DNA of 64,000 nt from Limnoglobus roseus (GTDB lineage: Bacteria > Planctomycetota > Planctomycetia > Gemmatales > Gemmataceae): contig NZ_CP042425.1 of assembly GCF_008254045.1 (NCBI RefSeq), positions 6,076,001 through 6,140,000 of the forward strand, given 5' to 3'. The notes under the pieces were generated by a model that was given only the letters and a program-made list of their open reading frames with translations, was not told the origin of the DNA and ran no database searches. A program made the position numbers and the translations under genes. This document shows, in pieces, positions 1 through 9,179 of the stretch (positions are counted from its first letter, which is position 1; each line of letters starts with the position of its first letter).

Positions 1-1
1 G

Positions 2-583
2 GCGGCCGGGAAAGTTCTCGCGGTACAACTGGAACACTTCTTGGCCGACGCGATTCGCGAGTTTCGCGATGCGGACAAACTCGTTCTGGGCATTTGCAAC
101 GGTTTCCAGACCATCCTGAAAGCCGGGTTACTCGTCCCACCCGATGAGGACGGTCCATTGGCCACCCTCGCGCGCAACACCTCCGGGCGTTATGAAGATC
201 GCTGGGTGAACCTGGACGTGACACCGGGGAAGAGCGTCTTCCTCAAGGGGCTTTCCACACTGGAGGTGCCGGTGGCCCACGGGGAAGGAAACTTTATCTG
301 TCGGAAGGAGTGGATTCTCCAAGGACTGGCGCAAGCGGGGCAAGCGGTACTGCGTTATGCCGGCCTGAACGGTGAATCGCCCGTCTATCCCCAGAACCCG
401 AACGGCTCCCAGGGGAACATCGCGGGCATCAGCGACGCAACCGGCCGCGTGCTCGGCCTCATGCCGCACCCCGAACGCAACGTCCTTCCGACCCACCACC
501 CACGGTGGACGCGACAGGGGTTGCGGAAGGAAGGAGACGGGTTGGCGTTGTTCCGAAATGCGGTGGAGTATTTCACGACCTAA
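2..583 (+). CDS. purQ: Phosphoribosylformylglycinamidine synthase glutaminase subunit PurQ (5' end cut off)
   Basis: PurQ releases ammonia from glutamine for the FGAM synthase step of purine synthesis and works with PurL, whose gene lies about 12.5 kb downstream. The reading frame is open to the left edge, so the true start is outside the window; an internal TTG at 41 is not the start. The visible part has the class I glutamine amidotransferase nucleophile in GICNGFQ and the His-Glu pair in MPHPERN near the C-terminus. The order Cys, then His/Glu, and the AGKVLA segment at the left edge fit PurQ. It ends with TAA and converges on the next gene with 7 bases between them. Confidence 0.95.
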   Translation, partial: AAGKVLAVQLEHFLADAIREFRDADKLVLGICNGFQTILKAGLLVPPDEDGPLATLARNTSGRYEDRWVNLDVTPGKSVFLKGLSTLEVPVAHGEGNFICRKEWILQGLAQAGQAVLRYAGLNGESPVYPQNPNGSQGNIAGISDATGRVLGLMPHPERNVLPTHHPRWTRQGLRKEGDGLALFRNAVEYFTT

Positions 584-590
584 CCGCAGG

Positions 591-1556
591 TCACCGACCT
601 ACGCGGTTGGTGTGGCGGATGACGAGGCGATTGGCCAGCTCTCGGATATAGGCAATACCCTTTCTCGACCTCTCAAATTGTTCGACCGCCTTTGCCGGGA
701 TCGCCTGAATCCCGGCAAAGGCACCGACCAGGCATCCCGCCATAGCGGCCACGGTATCGGTATCATCCCCGAGCGAAATCGCACGTCCTACGGCAAACGC
801 ATAATCGTCAGGCGAATCGACAAAACAAACGATTGCGGTGACGACGGAGCGGTCCGCGTGAAGTGTACTCCCGAGACCGGAGATCGAGTCCCCACGCTTG
901 ATTTTCAAGGCCGAGCGGATGGCCCATTGGAATGACTCGGTCTCAACACGGTCGAGCAACGCCGTCAGAAAGTGCTTCCGCTGAATTTCTGACAACTGGA
1001 CTGCAAGGGAAACCGCGTGGGCAAGGAGTTGGGCGCCTTCGATTCCAACGGGGTGTTGGTGGGTCGGGAGGGCGGACTGCTTTGCCTGTTCCCAGACTTG
1101 TTCGGGCGAGTCGTGGAAGAGTAAACCAACCGGGGCGACCCGCATCGCGGCCCCGTTACCGAGGGAACCACCGGGAAAGATTGTTCGCGCGACTTCGCGC
1201 CAATCTCCTCCGGTCGCGGCCGTTTCCAAGATCTGCCGAGCACCGCGACCATATCCGCGATCGGGGTGGTAGTTGGCGACGAAGGCGGCTATCAACTTCT
1301 CGCCGTCAACATGGCCTTCGGAAACCAGTGTCTCCGCGAGGCCAATCATCATTTCCGTGTCGTCGGTGTAGTAGAGGGTATCACCGTCAGGATTCGTAAC
1401 GACGTGCGTACCTGCCCCGAAGCGATAGAAAATGTCGTCGCTCGTCAACCCTTCGTAAGGAGCACCGAGGGCATCTGCCACAGCTAGGCCGATCAGGCAG
1501 CCGTGAAATCGCTCGGGGAGTGATGCGATACTCCGACTTGTGGCCATGACTTTCAT
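591..1556 (-). CDS. ADP-ribosylglycohydrolase family protein
   Basis: A DraG/ARH-type hydrolase that would remove ADP-ribose from proteins or small molecules using two Mg ions. The family's metal-binding signatures are visible: YTDDTEM near residue 67 and LGDDTDTVAAMAG near the C-terminus, with GNGAAMRVAPVG between them. The length of 321 residues is normal for the family. ATG at 1556 and ATG at 1547 (MATSRS) are both possible starts; neither has a clear Shine-Dalgarno. It stands alone, with no partner ADP-ribosyltransferase beside it, so its substrate is unknown. Confidence 0.9.
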   Translation of the reverse strand: MKVMATSRSIASLPERFHGCLIGLAVADALGAPYEGLTSDDIFYRFGAGTHVVTNPDGDTLYYTDDTEMMIGLAETLVSEGHVDGEKLIAAFVANYHPDRGYGRGARQILETAATGGDWREVARTIFPGGSLGNGAAMRVAPVGLLFHDSPEQVWEQAKQSALPTHQHPVGIEGAQLLAHAVSLAVQLSEIQRKHFLTALLDRVETESFQWAIRSALKIKRGDSISGLGSTLHADRSVVTAIVCFVDSPDDYAFAVGRAISLGDDTDTVAAMAGCLVGAFAGIQAIPAKAVEQFERSRKGIAYIRELANRLVIRHTNRVGR

Positions 1557-1631
1557 CTCATGGGGCCGTAGCCTTCGAGCATCTTCTGAGGTAATCTAAA
1601 CGCGGTTCATCCTTGTCACCGGAGGCCGGTC

Positions 1632-1841
1632 ATGAGCGCAGACGTTTCGGCGGAAGTTCGCAATCAGCGGGTGAAAGAGTTCCTGCAAATCCTGCCGCTG
1701 ACTGTTGAGTTGGCCGGACTGCCGCAGTGTGACCCGAACCGGCTGTTCACGCCGGATCAGATGGATCTGCGCTGCACCAATCTCAAAAATGCTTACAAGC
1801 TCGCTCGGCAACTGCTGAAGGAAATGAGCGAGGGCAGCTAA
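1632..1841 (+). CDS. Small conserved-type hypothetical protein (69 aa)
   Basis: A 69-residue soluble, mostly helical protein with no recognised domain. It has a good GGAGG ribosome binding site about 6 bases before the ATG and normal codon use for the window, which supports it being real. It lies between two minus-strand genes and is read away from the ADP-ribosylglycohydrolase. It contains FTPDQMDLRCTNLKNAYKLA, a helix-forming stretch. Its function is unknown; it is not part of the acpS transcription unit. Confidence 0.7.
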   Translation: MSADVSAEVRNQRVKEFLQILPLTVELAGLPQCDPNRLFTPDQMDLRCTNLKNAYKLARQLLKEMSEGS

Positions 1842-1845
1842 CCGG

Positions 1846-2265
1846 CTACTTCAGGGCGATGGCAGTGGCGGTGGCGAACATCCGCGAGTAGGCGAACGAC
1901 ACCCGAATTTTGGCCACCCGCTTTTTGATGGCCCGTTCTTTCGTCGGCCCGGCAAGGACCACCTTGGGGCCGACCGCTTTCGTGCAAAGCACTTCCACGT
2001 CGTGCCAACTGATACCACGCTTCCACTTCGTGCCGAGCGATCGGAAAACCGCTTCCTTCGTGGCCCAAAGCGCGGCGTAGTATTCCGTGCTGTGGCTTCG
2101 CTGACTGCAGAAGGTGATCTCGCGTTCTGTGAATACTTCGTACAGGAACTTCTCGCCGTGCTTATCGATGAGTTTCCGCACGCGGGCGCAATCGTGAATT
2201 TGCGTCCCTAGCCCTTCGATGTCCATCAGCGTTCGCCCCGCGAGTTCGAAGTGGTAGAATTTCAT
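1846..2265 (-). CDS. acpS: Holo-[acyl-carrier-protein] synthase
   Basis: AcpS moves 4'-phosphopantetheine from CoA to acyl carrier protein. The protein shows GLGTQIHDCARV (usual GIGTDIVE), VFTEREITFC and WATKEAVFRSLGT, which are the Mg/CoA-binding signatures of the family. In the first motif the usual Asp is Gln. The second ATG at 2226 (MDIEGLG) matches where most AcpS proteins begin, but the upstream ATG at 2265 has an AGGA ribosome binding site, so an extension of 13 residues is possible. It is divergent from the helicase gene, with 59 bases between them. Confidence 0.88.
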   Translation of the reverse strand: MKFYHFELAGRTLMDIEGLGTQIHDCARVRKLIDKHGEKFLYEVFTEREITFCSQRSHSTEYYAALWATKEAVFRSLGTKWKRGISWHDVEVLCTKAVGPKVVLAGPTKERAIKKRVAKIRVSFAYSRMFATATAIALK

Positions 2266-2324
2266 TCATCCTACAGCGAAGCAGCGATCTCGACGACAGC
2301 ACCCGGACCGGGTCGGAGAACGGA

Positions 2325-4547
2325 ATGCCGACGGACCTCTTGGCGGATTTGACGGACGAACAACAGGCGGCCGTCGTCCACGGCGAAGGCCCACTGCTGA
2401 TCCTGGCCGGGGCGGGCAGCGGCAAGACGCGCGTCATCACCCGCCGTGTGGCGTACTTGCTCCAGCAGGGCGTGCGGGCCGGCAGCATCCTCGCGATCAC
2501 GTTCACGAACAAGGCCGCCGGCGAAATGCGGCAGCGCGTCGATGCGATCGTGCCGGGCAACAAGCTCTGGATTTGCACGTTCCACAGCCTCGGTGCCCGG
2601 TTGCTGCGGCAGTACGCCGACCGGCTGAACATCGACAAGAACTTTACGATCTACGACGTGGACGACCGCAACAAGTTGGTGAAGGATGCCCTCGACGCGA
2701 CGGGGATGGACAACACGAAGTTCACGCCGGACCGTCTCGGCGGGGCCATCAGCAAGGCGAAGAACCAACTGCTGACGCCCAAACAGTTCGAACAGCAAGC
2801 CCACGACTTCTTCAGCCAAACGGCCGCGAAGGTCTACCACGGCTACGAGAAGCGGCTGCGGGCCGCGAACGCGATGGACTTCGACGACCTGCTCTACCTG
2901 CCCGCACTCGCGATGCGCTACAACGAGGAACTGCGGGCCGACCTCGACTCGCGGTTCAAGTTCGTACTCGTCGATGAGTACCAGGACACGAACTCGGCCC
3001 AATACGAGATCGCCCGCCGCCTGTCGCTGAACTATCCGAACCTGTGCGTGGTCGGGGACCCAGACCAGTCGATTTACAAGTGGCGCGGCTCGGACATCAA
3101 GAACATTCTCGACTTCGAGCGAGACTTCCCCGCAGCGAAGGTCATCACGCTGACGCAGAACTACCGCAGCACAAAGGCCATCCTGCACGCGGCCAGCACA
3201 GTCATCGACCAGAACAAACACCGCAAGAAGAAGATGCTCGTCACGGCCAACCCGCAGGGCGATCCGGTCACGGTGCTGAACTTCAACAGCGGCTTGGAGG
3301 AAGCGGAAGGCGTCGTCGAGCGGATCAAGAAGGCGGTGGCCGAGAAGCGGAACCACTATCGCGACTTCGCCATCTTCATGCGGATCAACGCCCTGACGCG
3401 GACGCTGGAGTCGGCGTTCGTCAAGCACGGCGTACCGTTCCAGATCGTGAAGGGGCTGGCGTTCTTCGACCGAAAGGAAAACAAGGACGTCCTCGCCTAC
3501 CTACGGTTGCTCGTGAACCCGGACGACACGGTGTCGTTCCTCCGCGTCGTGAACGAGCCGCCCCGCGGCGTCGGCAAGACGAGCCTGGATCGGCTCGTTT
3601 CCTATGCGAACCGCAACGAAATCAGCCTGATGAACGCGGCCGGTAGCGTCGCCAAGATTCCTGAGATCAAGGGGAAGGCGTCGAGCGGGGTGCGGGACTT
3701 CTACCGCATCATCACTGACCTCCGCACGCAGTTGGAACACCCGCCGCACGAACTAATCGCGATGGTCCTCGACAAATCGGGCTACCGGAAATCGCTGCAA
3801 GATTCGACCGACGAGGAGGACGCCGACCGGCTGGCGAACATCGAAGAACTCGTCACGGCCGCGAAGCAGTATTACGACGAGGACAACTCACGCACGCTCG
3901 GCGACTTCTTGGAACAGATCACACTCGCGTCCGACGTCGATAGCTGGGACGAAACGGCCGACCATGTGTCGGTGATGACGCTCCACGCCGCGAAGGGGCT
4001 GGAGTTCCCGGTCGTGTACCTCCTCGCGACCGAGCAGGGGCTGTTGCCGCACGAGCGGAGCTTGGCGAAGGACGAGGACGTTGAGGAAGAGCGCCGCCTT
4101 TTCTTCGTCGGCATGACGCGGGCCATGAAAGAACTATACCTCTGCCACGCCCGGCTGCGCGAGTTCCGAGGACAGGCGATGTACCAGGTGCCGAGCATGT
4201 TCCTCGACGAACTACCGCCCGATGTGGTCCGGCAGGACATTTCGCAGGACCGCAATTTCGCCCGTGGTGCCATCGACGAATGGCGGCAAAAGGCCGGGTA
4301 CGGCAACCCGAACTTTCTCCCGGGGCCGGCCGAACGACCGCGGAAGATGGAGCCGACAGGAGCAAGCGGCGATCCGAGCGAGTTTTTCGTCGGGGCCGTC
4401 GTGCAGCACGACGAGTACGGCATCGGGCAGATCACCGACTTGAGCGGCTTCGGCGCACTGCGGCGGGTGAAGGTGCGATTTCCGGCCGCCGGGGAGAAGA
4501 CTTTCGTCGCGGATAAGGCCAAGATGAAGGTGGTGAAGCGGAAGTAG
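2325..4547 (+). CDS. pcrA: ATP-dependent DNA helicase, PcrA/UvrD family
   Basis: A superfamily 1A 3'-5' helicase acting in nucleotide excision and mismatch repair and in clearing replication forks. Visible motifs are the Q motif (LTDEQQAAV), Walker A AGAGSGKT near residue 31, VDEYQDTN (motif II), VGDPDQSIYKWRG (motif III), LTQNYRS (motif IV), VMTLHAAKGLEFP (motif V) and FVGMTRA (motif VI). The C-terminus has the Tudor-like module of PcrA (DEYGIGQI ... VRFPAAGEKTF). At 740 residues it is the expected size. A GGAG box precedes the ATG. The next gene starts 10 bases downstream and may be co-transcribed. Confidence 0.96.
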   Translation: MPTDLLADLTDEQQAAVVHGEGPLLILAGAGSGKTRVITRRVAYLLQQGVRAGSILAITFTNKAAGEMRQRVDAIVPGNKLWICTFHSLGARLLRQYADRLNIDKNFTIYDVDDRNKLVKDALDATGMDNTKFTPDRLGGAISKAKNQLLTPKQFEQQAHDFFSQTAAKVYHGYEKRLRAANAMDFDDLLYLPALAMRYNEELRADLDSRFKFVLVDEYQDTNSAQYEIARRLSLNYPNLCVVGDPDQSIYKWRGSDIKNILDFERDFPAAKVITLTQNYRSTKAILHAASTVIDQNKHRKKKMLVTANPQGDPVTVLNFNSGLEEAEGVVERIKKAVAEKRNHYRDFAIFMRINALTRTLESAFVKHGVPFQIVKGLAFFDRKENKDVLAYLRLLVNPDDTVSFLRVVNEPPRGVGKTSLDRLVSYANRNEISLMNAAGSVAKIPEIKGKASSGVRDFYRIITDLRTQLEHPPHELIAMVLDKSGYRKSLQDSTDEEDADRLANIEELVTAAKQYYDEDNSRTLGDFLEQITLASDVDSWDETADHVSVMTLHAAKGLEFPVVYLLATEQGLLPHERSLAKDEDVEEERRLFFVGMTRAMKELYLCHARLREFRGQAMYQVPSMFLDELPPDVVRQDISQDRNFARGAIDEWRQKAGYGNPNFLPGPAERPRKMEPTGASGDPSEFFVGAVVQHDEYGIGQITDLSGFGALRRVKVRFPAAGEKTFVADKAKMKVVKRK

Positions 4548-4557
4548 GAGGATGGTC

Positions 4558-5202
4558 ATGTCGTTGCTCAGCACTGTAAAGTCCTGGCTTCAACGACGGC
4601 GAAAGAGGCTGATTGGATGCCTCTTGATCGGCGTCCTTTTTTACGGTCTGGCCCGCACGAGTCCCGTCATTGATTTCGCATGGCAACAGGCGCGGGGCAC
4701 GACTTGGGAACCCACAGTTATCAAATGGGCGATGTCGATTCACGGGCCGCCCGTTGAGAGGGCGATTGCACGGGGAAAAATCTTCGAAGGCCAGCCAGTC
4801 GAAGAAGTGATCGCACATTATGGGCCGTTCCGGACGACGGCACTGGCCGAATATACGCTACTCAACCCGCCGGAGAGAAACGGCTCGTTCGAGGGCTACC
4901 AGATCGTTGTGAAAGATGGACACGTTCGCTCCGCGCACTGGTGGACCTGTGTTGCCCAACTCGAGTTCTTCAACTCGCTCAGCCGAGAAGAGGAGCGTGA
5001 AGTCAATGAACTCTACGAACAGCGCCAGCGATTTCTCCGAGATGCTCGGCAGCTAACTCGACTCGCCCTGGTCGGAAGTTGGGCGTATCCCGATCCTCTG
5101 ACCATTCAACCGCCGGACCCATTGCGGGATGCGAGGATGGCCGTTGCGGGCCTCGGGGCTTACATCGAACCGCAGGTTCCTCATTCACCCCACGATGACT
5201 AA
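4558..5202 (+). CDS. Membrane-anchored hypothetical protein
   Basis: A 214-residue protein with one N-terminal membrane segment (LIGCLLIGVLFYGLA), basic residues just before it, and a mostly charged remainder, suggesting a type II membrane or exported protein. ATG 4558 is preferred over ATG 4552, because AGGAGG at 4546-4551 gives correct spacing only to 4558. No family is recognised. It follows the helicase by 10 bases and is 2 bases before the TIM-barrel gene, so it sits in the middle of a three-gene run. Confidence 0.75.
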   Translation: MSLLSTVKSWLQRRRKRLIGCLLIGVLFYGLARTSPVIDFAWQQARGTTWEPTVIKWAMSIHGPPVERAIARGKIFEGQPVEEVIAHYGPFRTTALAEYTLLNPPERNGSFEGYQIVVKDGHVRSAHWWTCVAQLEFFNSLSREEEREVNELYEQRQRFLRDARQLTRLALVGSWAYPDPLTIQPPDPLRDARMAVAGLGAYIEPQVPHSPHDD

Positions 5203-5204
5203 CC

Positions 5205-6047
5205 ATGTTCACACTCTCCGCCTTCGCCGATGAGATTTCCTCCGATCCCCGCGAGCAGATCGCGGTGCTGAAGGCGTCCAACATTCGGCACATCGAGTTC
5301 CGCTCGATCTACAAGACGAACTGCCTCGCCCTGACGGGCGAGCAGATTGACCACTTCAAGAGCCTGATCGACGGCGAGGGCGTTGCACTATCCGCCCTCG
5401 GCTCGCCCATCGGCAAGGTAGCCATCGACTCGCCGTTCGAGGAGCATCTCGACAAGTTCAAGCGGGCGATGGAGCTCTGCCACGAGTTGTGCACGCCGAA
5501 CATGCGGGTCTTCAGCTACTACCCGCCGGCGAACTTCGACGGGAACTGGGCACCGTACCGCGACGAGGTCATCCGCCGGATGCGCGTGAAGGCCGAGATC
5601 GCGTCGAAGGAAAAGATCAAACTGTTTCACGAAAACGAGCACAAGATTTTCGGCGACTCGCCGGAGCGGGTGGCCGATCTGATGAAGTCGGTGAACCACC
5701 CGGCCTTGCGCTCCGCATACGACGCGGCCAACTGGGTGTTCTGCGGCTATGACCCGGTGCAGGGATGGGAACTGACTAAGCAATACGTCGAACACTTCCA
5801 CATCAAGGACTGGAAAGGCAGCGGGGAGCACGAACACACGGGCCGCATTCCCGGCACTGGCGATGGCAACATCGCCCACAGCATCAAGGATGCTGTGCAG
5901 CGCAGCTACGACGGCTTCGCGGTGATGGAACCGCACCTTCGGGGCGGAGGCCCGACCGGCGGCATGACCGGGCCGGACCTCTTCCCGCTCGCGGTGGAAG
6001 CATTCCGTCACATCCTGCACGCTTGCGGCGGGGCGGAACGATTCTGA
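5205..6047 (+). CDS. Sugar phosphate isomerase/epimerase family TIM-barrel protein
   Basis: A 280-residue xylose-isomerase-like TIM barrel. Family landmarks are the N-terminal FADEIS, LFHENEH (metal Glu after strand 5), AYDAANWVFCG (metal Asp), HFHIKDWKG and a late VMEPHLRGGG (metal Glu). These positions fit the divalent-metal site of sugar isomerases and epimerases such as IolE/IolI-type enzymes. The substrate cannot be read from the sequence. It closes the helicase-led run and is followed by a hairpin terminator. Confidence 0.88.
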   Translation: MFTLSAFADEISSDPREQIAVLKASNIRHIEFRSIYKTNCLALTGEQIDHFKSLIDGEGVALSALGSPIGKVAIDSPFEEHLDKFKRAMELCHELCTPNMRVFSYYPPANFDGNWAPYRDEVIRRMRVKAEIASKEKIKLFHENEHKIFGDSPERVADLMKSVNHPALRSAYDAANWVFCGYDPVQGWELTKQYVEHFHIKDWKGSGEHEHTGRIPGTGDGNIAHSIKDAVQRSYDGFAVMEPHLRGGGPTGGMTGPDLFPLAVEAFRHILHACGGAERF

Positions 6048-6058
6048 GAGATGGCGAA

Positions 6059-6088
6059 GCCCGCGAACCCTTTTATCGGTTCGCGGGC
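6059..6088. terminator. Bidirectional hairpin between convergent genes
   Basis: An 11-bp perfect stem (GCCCGCGAACC paired with its complement) with an 8-base loop rich in T lies between the ends of the TIM-barrel gene and the prenyltransferase-repeat gene. There is no strong T tract. Its place between two converging stop codons supports a terminator role for both strands. Confidence 0.7.
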
Positions 6089-6095
6089 GAGTGAA

Positions 6096-7223
6096 TCACT
6101 TCTTGCAATAGCTCAGGGCGAGCAAGGCAAACGGCGTCGCGAGTTCCGGCAGGTTTTCCAGGAAGTCCTTGTTCTCGTTCGCCCAACTGCCGTCGTCCTT
6201 CTGCTTGCCTTTCAGGGTTGTGAAGAGTTCGCTGCGCCAATCGTGCTTCACGCCCTTCGCGTCGGCGAAGTTCTCCTCGCCGAGCGCGTCCATCGCCTTC
6301 GCGAAGACGTGATAGTAGTAGAAGAGGCCGGTGGACCCCATGCCGGGGTTTTCGGTCAGGGTGTAGTGCTTGCGAATCCAGGCGACGGCCGCCTTAACCC
6401 GGGGGTCGTCTTTGCTGACCCCGGCGTACAAGAAACTTTTCAGACCTGCGTAGGTCATGCCGCCCTCGCTCCGAAGGCCGCCGGCCGCCGTTCGCTTGGG
6501 GCTTTTAGGGTCGTTGGCCTGGGCGATGTTGTAGATGAACCCGCCCTTGTTCTCATCGTCCACCTTCTTGGCGTAATCGAGATCGTTCGATTCGCTCGGC
6601 AGGTTCTGACTGCGGGACAGGAACGTGACGGCTCGCTTGATGGCCGGGTCGTCCTTGTCGGCCCCACCGGCCACGAGGGCTTCGATGAAGAAGTGCGTGT
6701 TCGACAGGTCGGCCCCGCCGCGGGTGCCTTTCTTGTCGTATCCCGCCCCACCGAATTTGGTGTCCTTGTCGTCCACATCGGCGCCATCGCCGTACTGGAG
6801 CGTGCGGAGAAACTTCGTCGCGGCGGCGATCACGGCGTCGTACTTCTTGTCGGTGTTCGCTTCCTTGAAGGCCATGACGGCCAGCGAGGTGGTGTAGTTC
6901 GCCAGCCCCCGGTTATAGACGCCGCCGTCCCCCTTGACCGCCTTTTCGAGATACTGCAACCCTTTCGCGACGACTTCGTCCGTGGCCGGTTTCCCGTTGC
7001 GGATGAGCGCGGCCACGGCGAGGCCGGTGATGCCGGGTTCGCCGACCTGGGGTGGGGCGAAGTTCCCGTCGGGTTTCTGGGCTTTCTTGAGGTAAGCGTA
7101 AGCCTTGTCCAAGACCCCTTGCCACTCTTTTGTGTCGACGGCGGCGTCAAGTCGGGGACGCCAACTGAGGATCGCGGCGAAAGTGAACAAGAATGTCCGG
7201 CGGGGCACGAGAAACGACGGCAT
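6096..7223 (-). CDS. Exported prenyltransferase/squalene-cyclase-repeat protein
   Basis: A 375-residue protein made of prenyltransferase and squalene-oxidase type alpha/alpha repeats, for example ITGLAVAALIRNG, YTTSLAVMAF, GGMTYAGLKSFLYAG and STGLFYYYHVFAKAM. The frame is open further upstream, but ATG 7223 is chosen because it begins a twin-arginine-like signal (PRRTFLFTF then a hydrophobic stretch) and has GGAG 8 bases ahead. Repeats of this sort are common in planctomycete exported proteins of unknown role; there is no sign of a working cyclase DxDD motif. It diverges from the sensory gene. Confidence 0.85.
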   Translation of the reverse strand: MPSFLVPRRTFLFTFAAILSWRPRLDAAVDTKEWQGVLDKAYAYLKKAQKPDGNFAPPQVGEPGITGLAVAALIRNGKPATDEVVAKGLQYLEKAVKGDGGVYNRGLANYTTSLAVMAFKEANTDKKYDAVIAAATKFLRTLQYGDGADVDDKDTKFGGAGYDKKGTRGGADLSNTHFFIEALVAGGADKDDPAIKRAVTFLSRSQNLPSESNDLDYAKKVDDENKGGFIYNIAQANDPKSPKRTAAGGLRSEGGMTYAGLKSFLYAGVSKDDPRVKAAVAWIRKHYTLTENPGMGSTGLFYYYHVFAKAMDALGEENFADAKGVKHDWRSELFTTLKGKQKDDGSWANENKDFLENLPELATPFALLALSYCKK

Positions 7224-7399
7224 GCGAATAGCTCCGGTAGAAGATGGGACGGCGTCTTTGTACAAATTGCGTGCCGGCAACCGATGCGCGGCTTGCCCTT
7301 TCGATTCAATCCCCACAGATACGGCGGTCGGCGCAACCGTGCAGAACGTGACCACCCGTGGTAAGGCGTTGACCAGCTCTCCAAACTGTACGGCTTTGC

Positions 7400-7429
7400 T
7401 TGTCGTCGAAGTCGTATCGGGACTATAAT
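7400..7429 (+). promoter_or_regulatory. Sigma-70-like promoter for the PAS/GAF/receiver gene
   Basis: A perfect TATAAT at 7424-7429 lies 18 bases after TTGTCG at 7400-7405, with the predicted start about 35 bases before ATG 7471. It falls in the 247-base divergent gap, where a promoter is expected. Confidence 0.55.
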
Positions 7430-7470
7430 TGAATGGGAAAGATTTCTTAGTTTTAGCGGTGGGATGGCCC

Positions 7471-9177
7471 ATGAATCACCGCCCGAGATTACTTCAGATT
7501 GGAACGTCACCGGCCGCGATGAGCCAGATCGTCGCGCACGCCGACGTGTCCGTCGCCAACGGCCCCGGCGACGCAGCCGAGAAACTGCGTACCGGCCGGT
7601 ACGACGGCGTAATCGTTTCGGACACGCTCAGCAGCGAACTCATCGAACGGTACTGCCGCGACGAGATCATCCTCAGCAACATAGACCAGGGTATCGCGTC
7701 GCTCGATTTGACCGGCCGCGTGACGTGGGCCAACGTCGTCCTCCGTGGCTGGTGTTCCGAGAACCCTGTCGGTCAACCGCTCATCAGTTCGCTCAACGGC
7801 CCCTCCGCTTCTGGTAATCCGATCGTCCTTGCGAGTGATTACCCCGACCCGGTCCAGGCTGCTGCGAGTGGTCGAGCCGTTTCGTTCCGCATTCACCGTC
7901 TGGAACCGGCCGCCCAGTCGTACCTCGACGTCCGCATCCGACCCGTGTTCTCCGGCAACGGGACCGTGATTCAGTTGGTCAGTTTGCTCCAAAACGTGAC
8001 GGCCGAGGTCGAACAGCAGAGGAAACTGCACGCCCTGTACACGTCGGGTCGAGAACTCGCCGCCCTCGAACCGGACCTGTTGGCCGAGATGAACGTGCCG
8101 ACGCGGATCGAGTTGCTCAAGAAGAACATCCGCAAGCACGTTCACGACCTGTTGCGGTACGAAACGATCGAAGTCCGGCTGCTCGACAAGCAGACCGGCG
8201 AACTCGTGCCACTTCTCGAAGACGGCATGACCGAACAGGCCGCCAACCGCCGCCTCTACGCTCGGGCGGAGGGCAACGGTGTCACCGGGCACGTCGCCTA
8301 CACGGGCGACAGTTACCTTTGTCCCGACACGACGAACGACCCGTACTATCTCGAAGGGGCGAAGGACGCGCGGAGTTCGCTGACCGCACCCCTCAAGTAC
8401 GCCGACGAAGTCGTCGGCACGCTGAACGTGGAAAGCCACACGACCAACGCCTTCGGCCCCGAAGACCTGCAATTCACCGAACTCTTCAGCAAAGAAATTG
8501 CCTCCGCGCTGAACACGCTCGACCTGCTCACCGCCCAACAGTCGTGCACGCTCTCCGAATCAATGGAAGCGGTCAACAAGGAACTCGCGCTGCCGGTCGA
8601 TGACGTACTCGCGAACGCAGCGTTGCTGTACGCCCGCCTCCACGCCAACGACGCCGACGCGGCCAAGCACCTCCGGCGGATCATGCAGAGCGCCCGCCAG
8701 ATGAAGGAGTGCGTCCACAAGATCGGTCGCGACATGATCGTCGGGACTGGCTCCGTTGGGGATGCGATCCCGCTGATCGGAAAGAGGGTGTTGGTGATCG
8801 AACAGGACGGGCAGTTCCGTAAACAAGCGCACCTCATGCTCGGCCGGTTGGGAGCAGAAGTGGAAACCGTCGGCACGGCGGCCGAAGCACTCGCGCTGGT
8901 GAACGACGCCTCGTACGACGCTGTCCTTCAGGAAATTCGCCCGATCGACATGAGCGGGTACGATGCTTTCCGCCGCATTCGGGTCGCGATGCCGACCTGC
9001 CGCGTGGCGTTTACGACCGGCTTTGGCTACGACGCTCAACACAGCATCGTCAAAGCTCGCATGGATGGGTTGCAACACGTCATCTTCAAGCCCTTCCGGG
9101 CCGAACAAGTCGTCGGAGCCGTGACCGCTCCACCGCCGCCGGAACCGACCGCTCAACCTATCTCGGCCATCAACTAG
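7471..9177 (+). CDS. Sensory protein with PAS, GAF, degenerate kinase-dimer and degenerate receiver domains
   Basis: A 568-residue soluble protein. ATG 7471 (MNHRPR) is preferred; an in-frame ATG at 7429 overlaps the promoter -10. In order: a short receiver-like front (GRYDGVIVSD), a PAS domain about 60-180, a GAF domain about 200-360, a helical stretch about 365-435 like the dimerisation part of histidine kinases but with Lys where the phospho-His belongs (NKELALP for HELRTP), then a receiver. In the receiver the acidic pair is Glu-Gln and the phosphate-accepting Asp is Glu (LQEI), while the Thr (FTTG) and Lys (FKPF) remain. No ATPase domain follows. It is probably a phosphorylation-independent relay or scaffold. 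The partner is unknown. Confidence 0.8.
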   Translation: MNHRPRLLQIGTSPAAMSQIVAHADVSVANGPGDAAEKLRTGRYDGVIVSDTLSSELIERYCRDEIILSNIDQGIASLDLTGRVTWANVVLRGWCSENPVGQPLISSLNGPSASGNPIVLASDYPDPVQAAASGRAVSFRIHRLEPAAQSYLDVRIRPVFSGNGTVIQLVSLLQNVTAEVEQQRKLHALYTSGRELAALEPDLLAEMNVPTRIELLKKNIRKHVHDLLRYETIEVRLLDKQTGELVPLLEDGMTEQAANRRLYARAEGNGVTGHVAYTGDSYLCPDTTNDPYYLEGAKDARSSLTAPLKYADEVVGTLNVESHTTNAFGPEDLQFTELFSKEIASALNTLDLLTAQQSCTLSESMEAVNKELALPVDDVLANAALLYARLHANDADAAKHLRRIMQSARQMKECVHKIGRDMIVGTGSVGDAIPLIGKRVLVIEQDGQFRKQAHLMLGRLGAEVETVGTAAEALALVNDASYDAVLQEIRPIDMSGYDAFRRIRVAMPTCRVAFTTGFGYDAQHSIVKARMDGLQHVIFKPFRAEQVVGAVTAPPPPEPTAQPISAIN

Positions 9178-9179
9178 CC

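Noticed and set aside
2271..3428. Long minus-strand frame inside the helicase gene
   Set aside because: It is a shadow of pcrA, which has every helicase motif on the plus strand.
6051..7364. Plus-strand frame opposite the prenyltransferase-repeat gene
   Set aside because: The minus-strand product has a Tat-like signal and family repeats, while this one has no recognisable feature.
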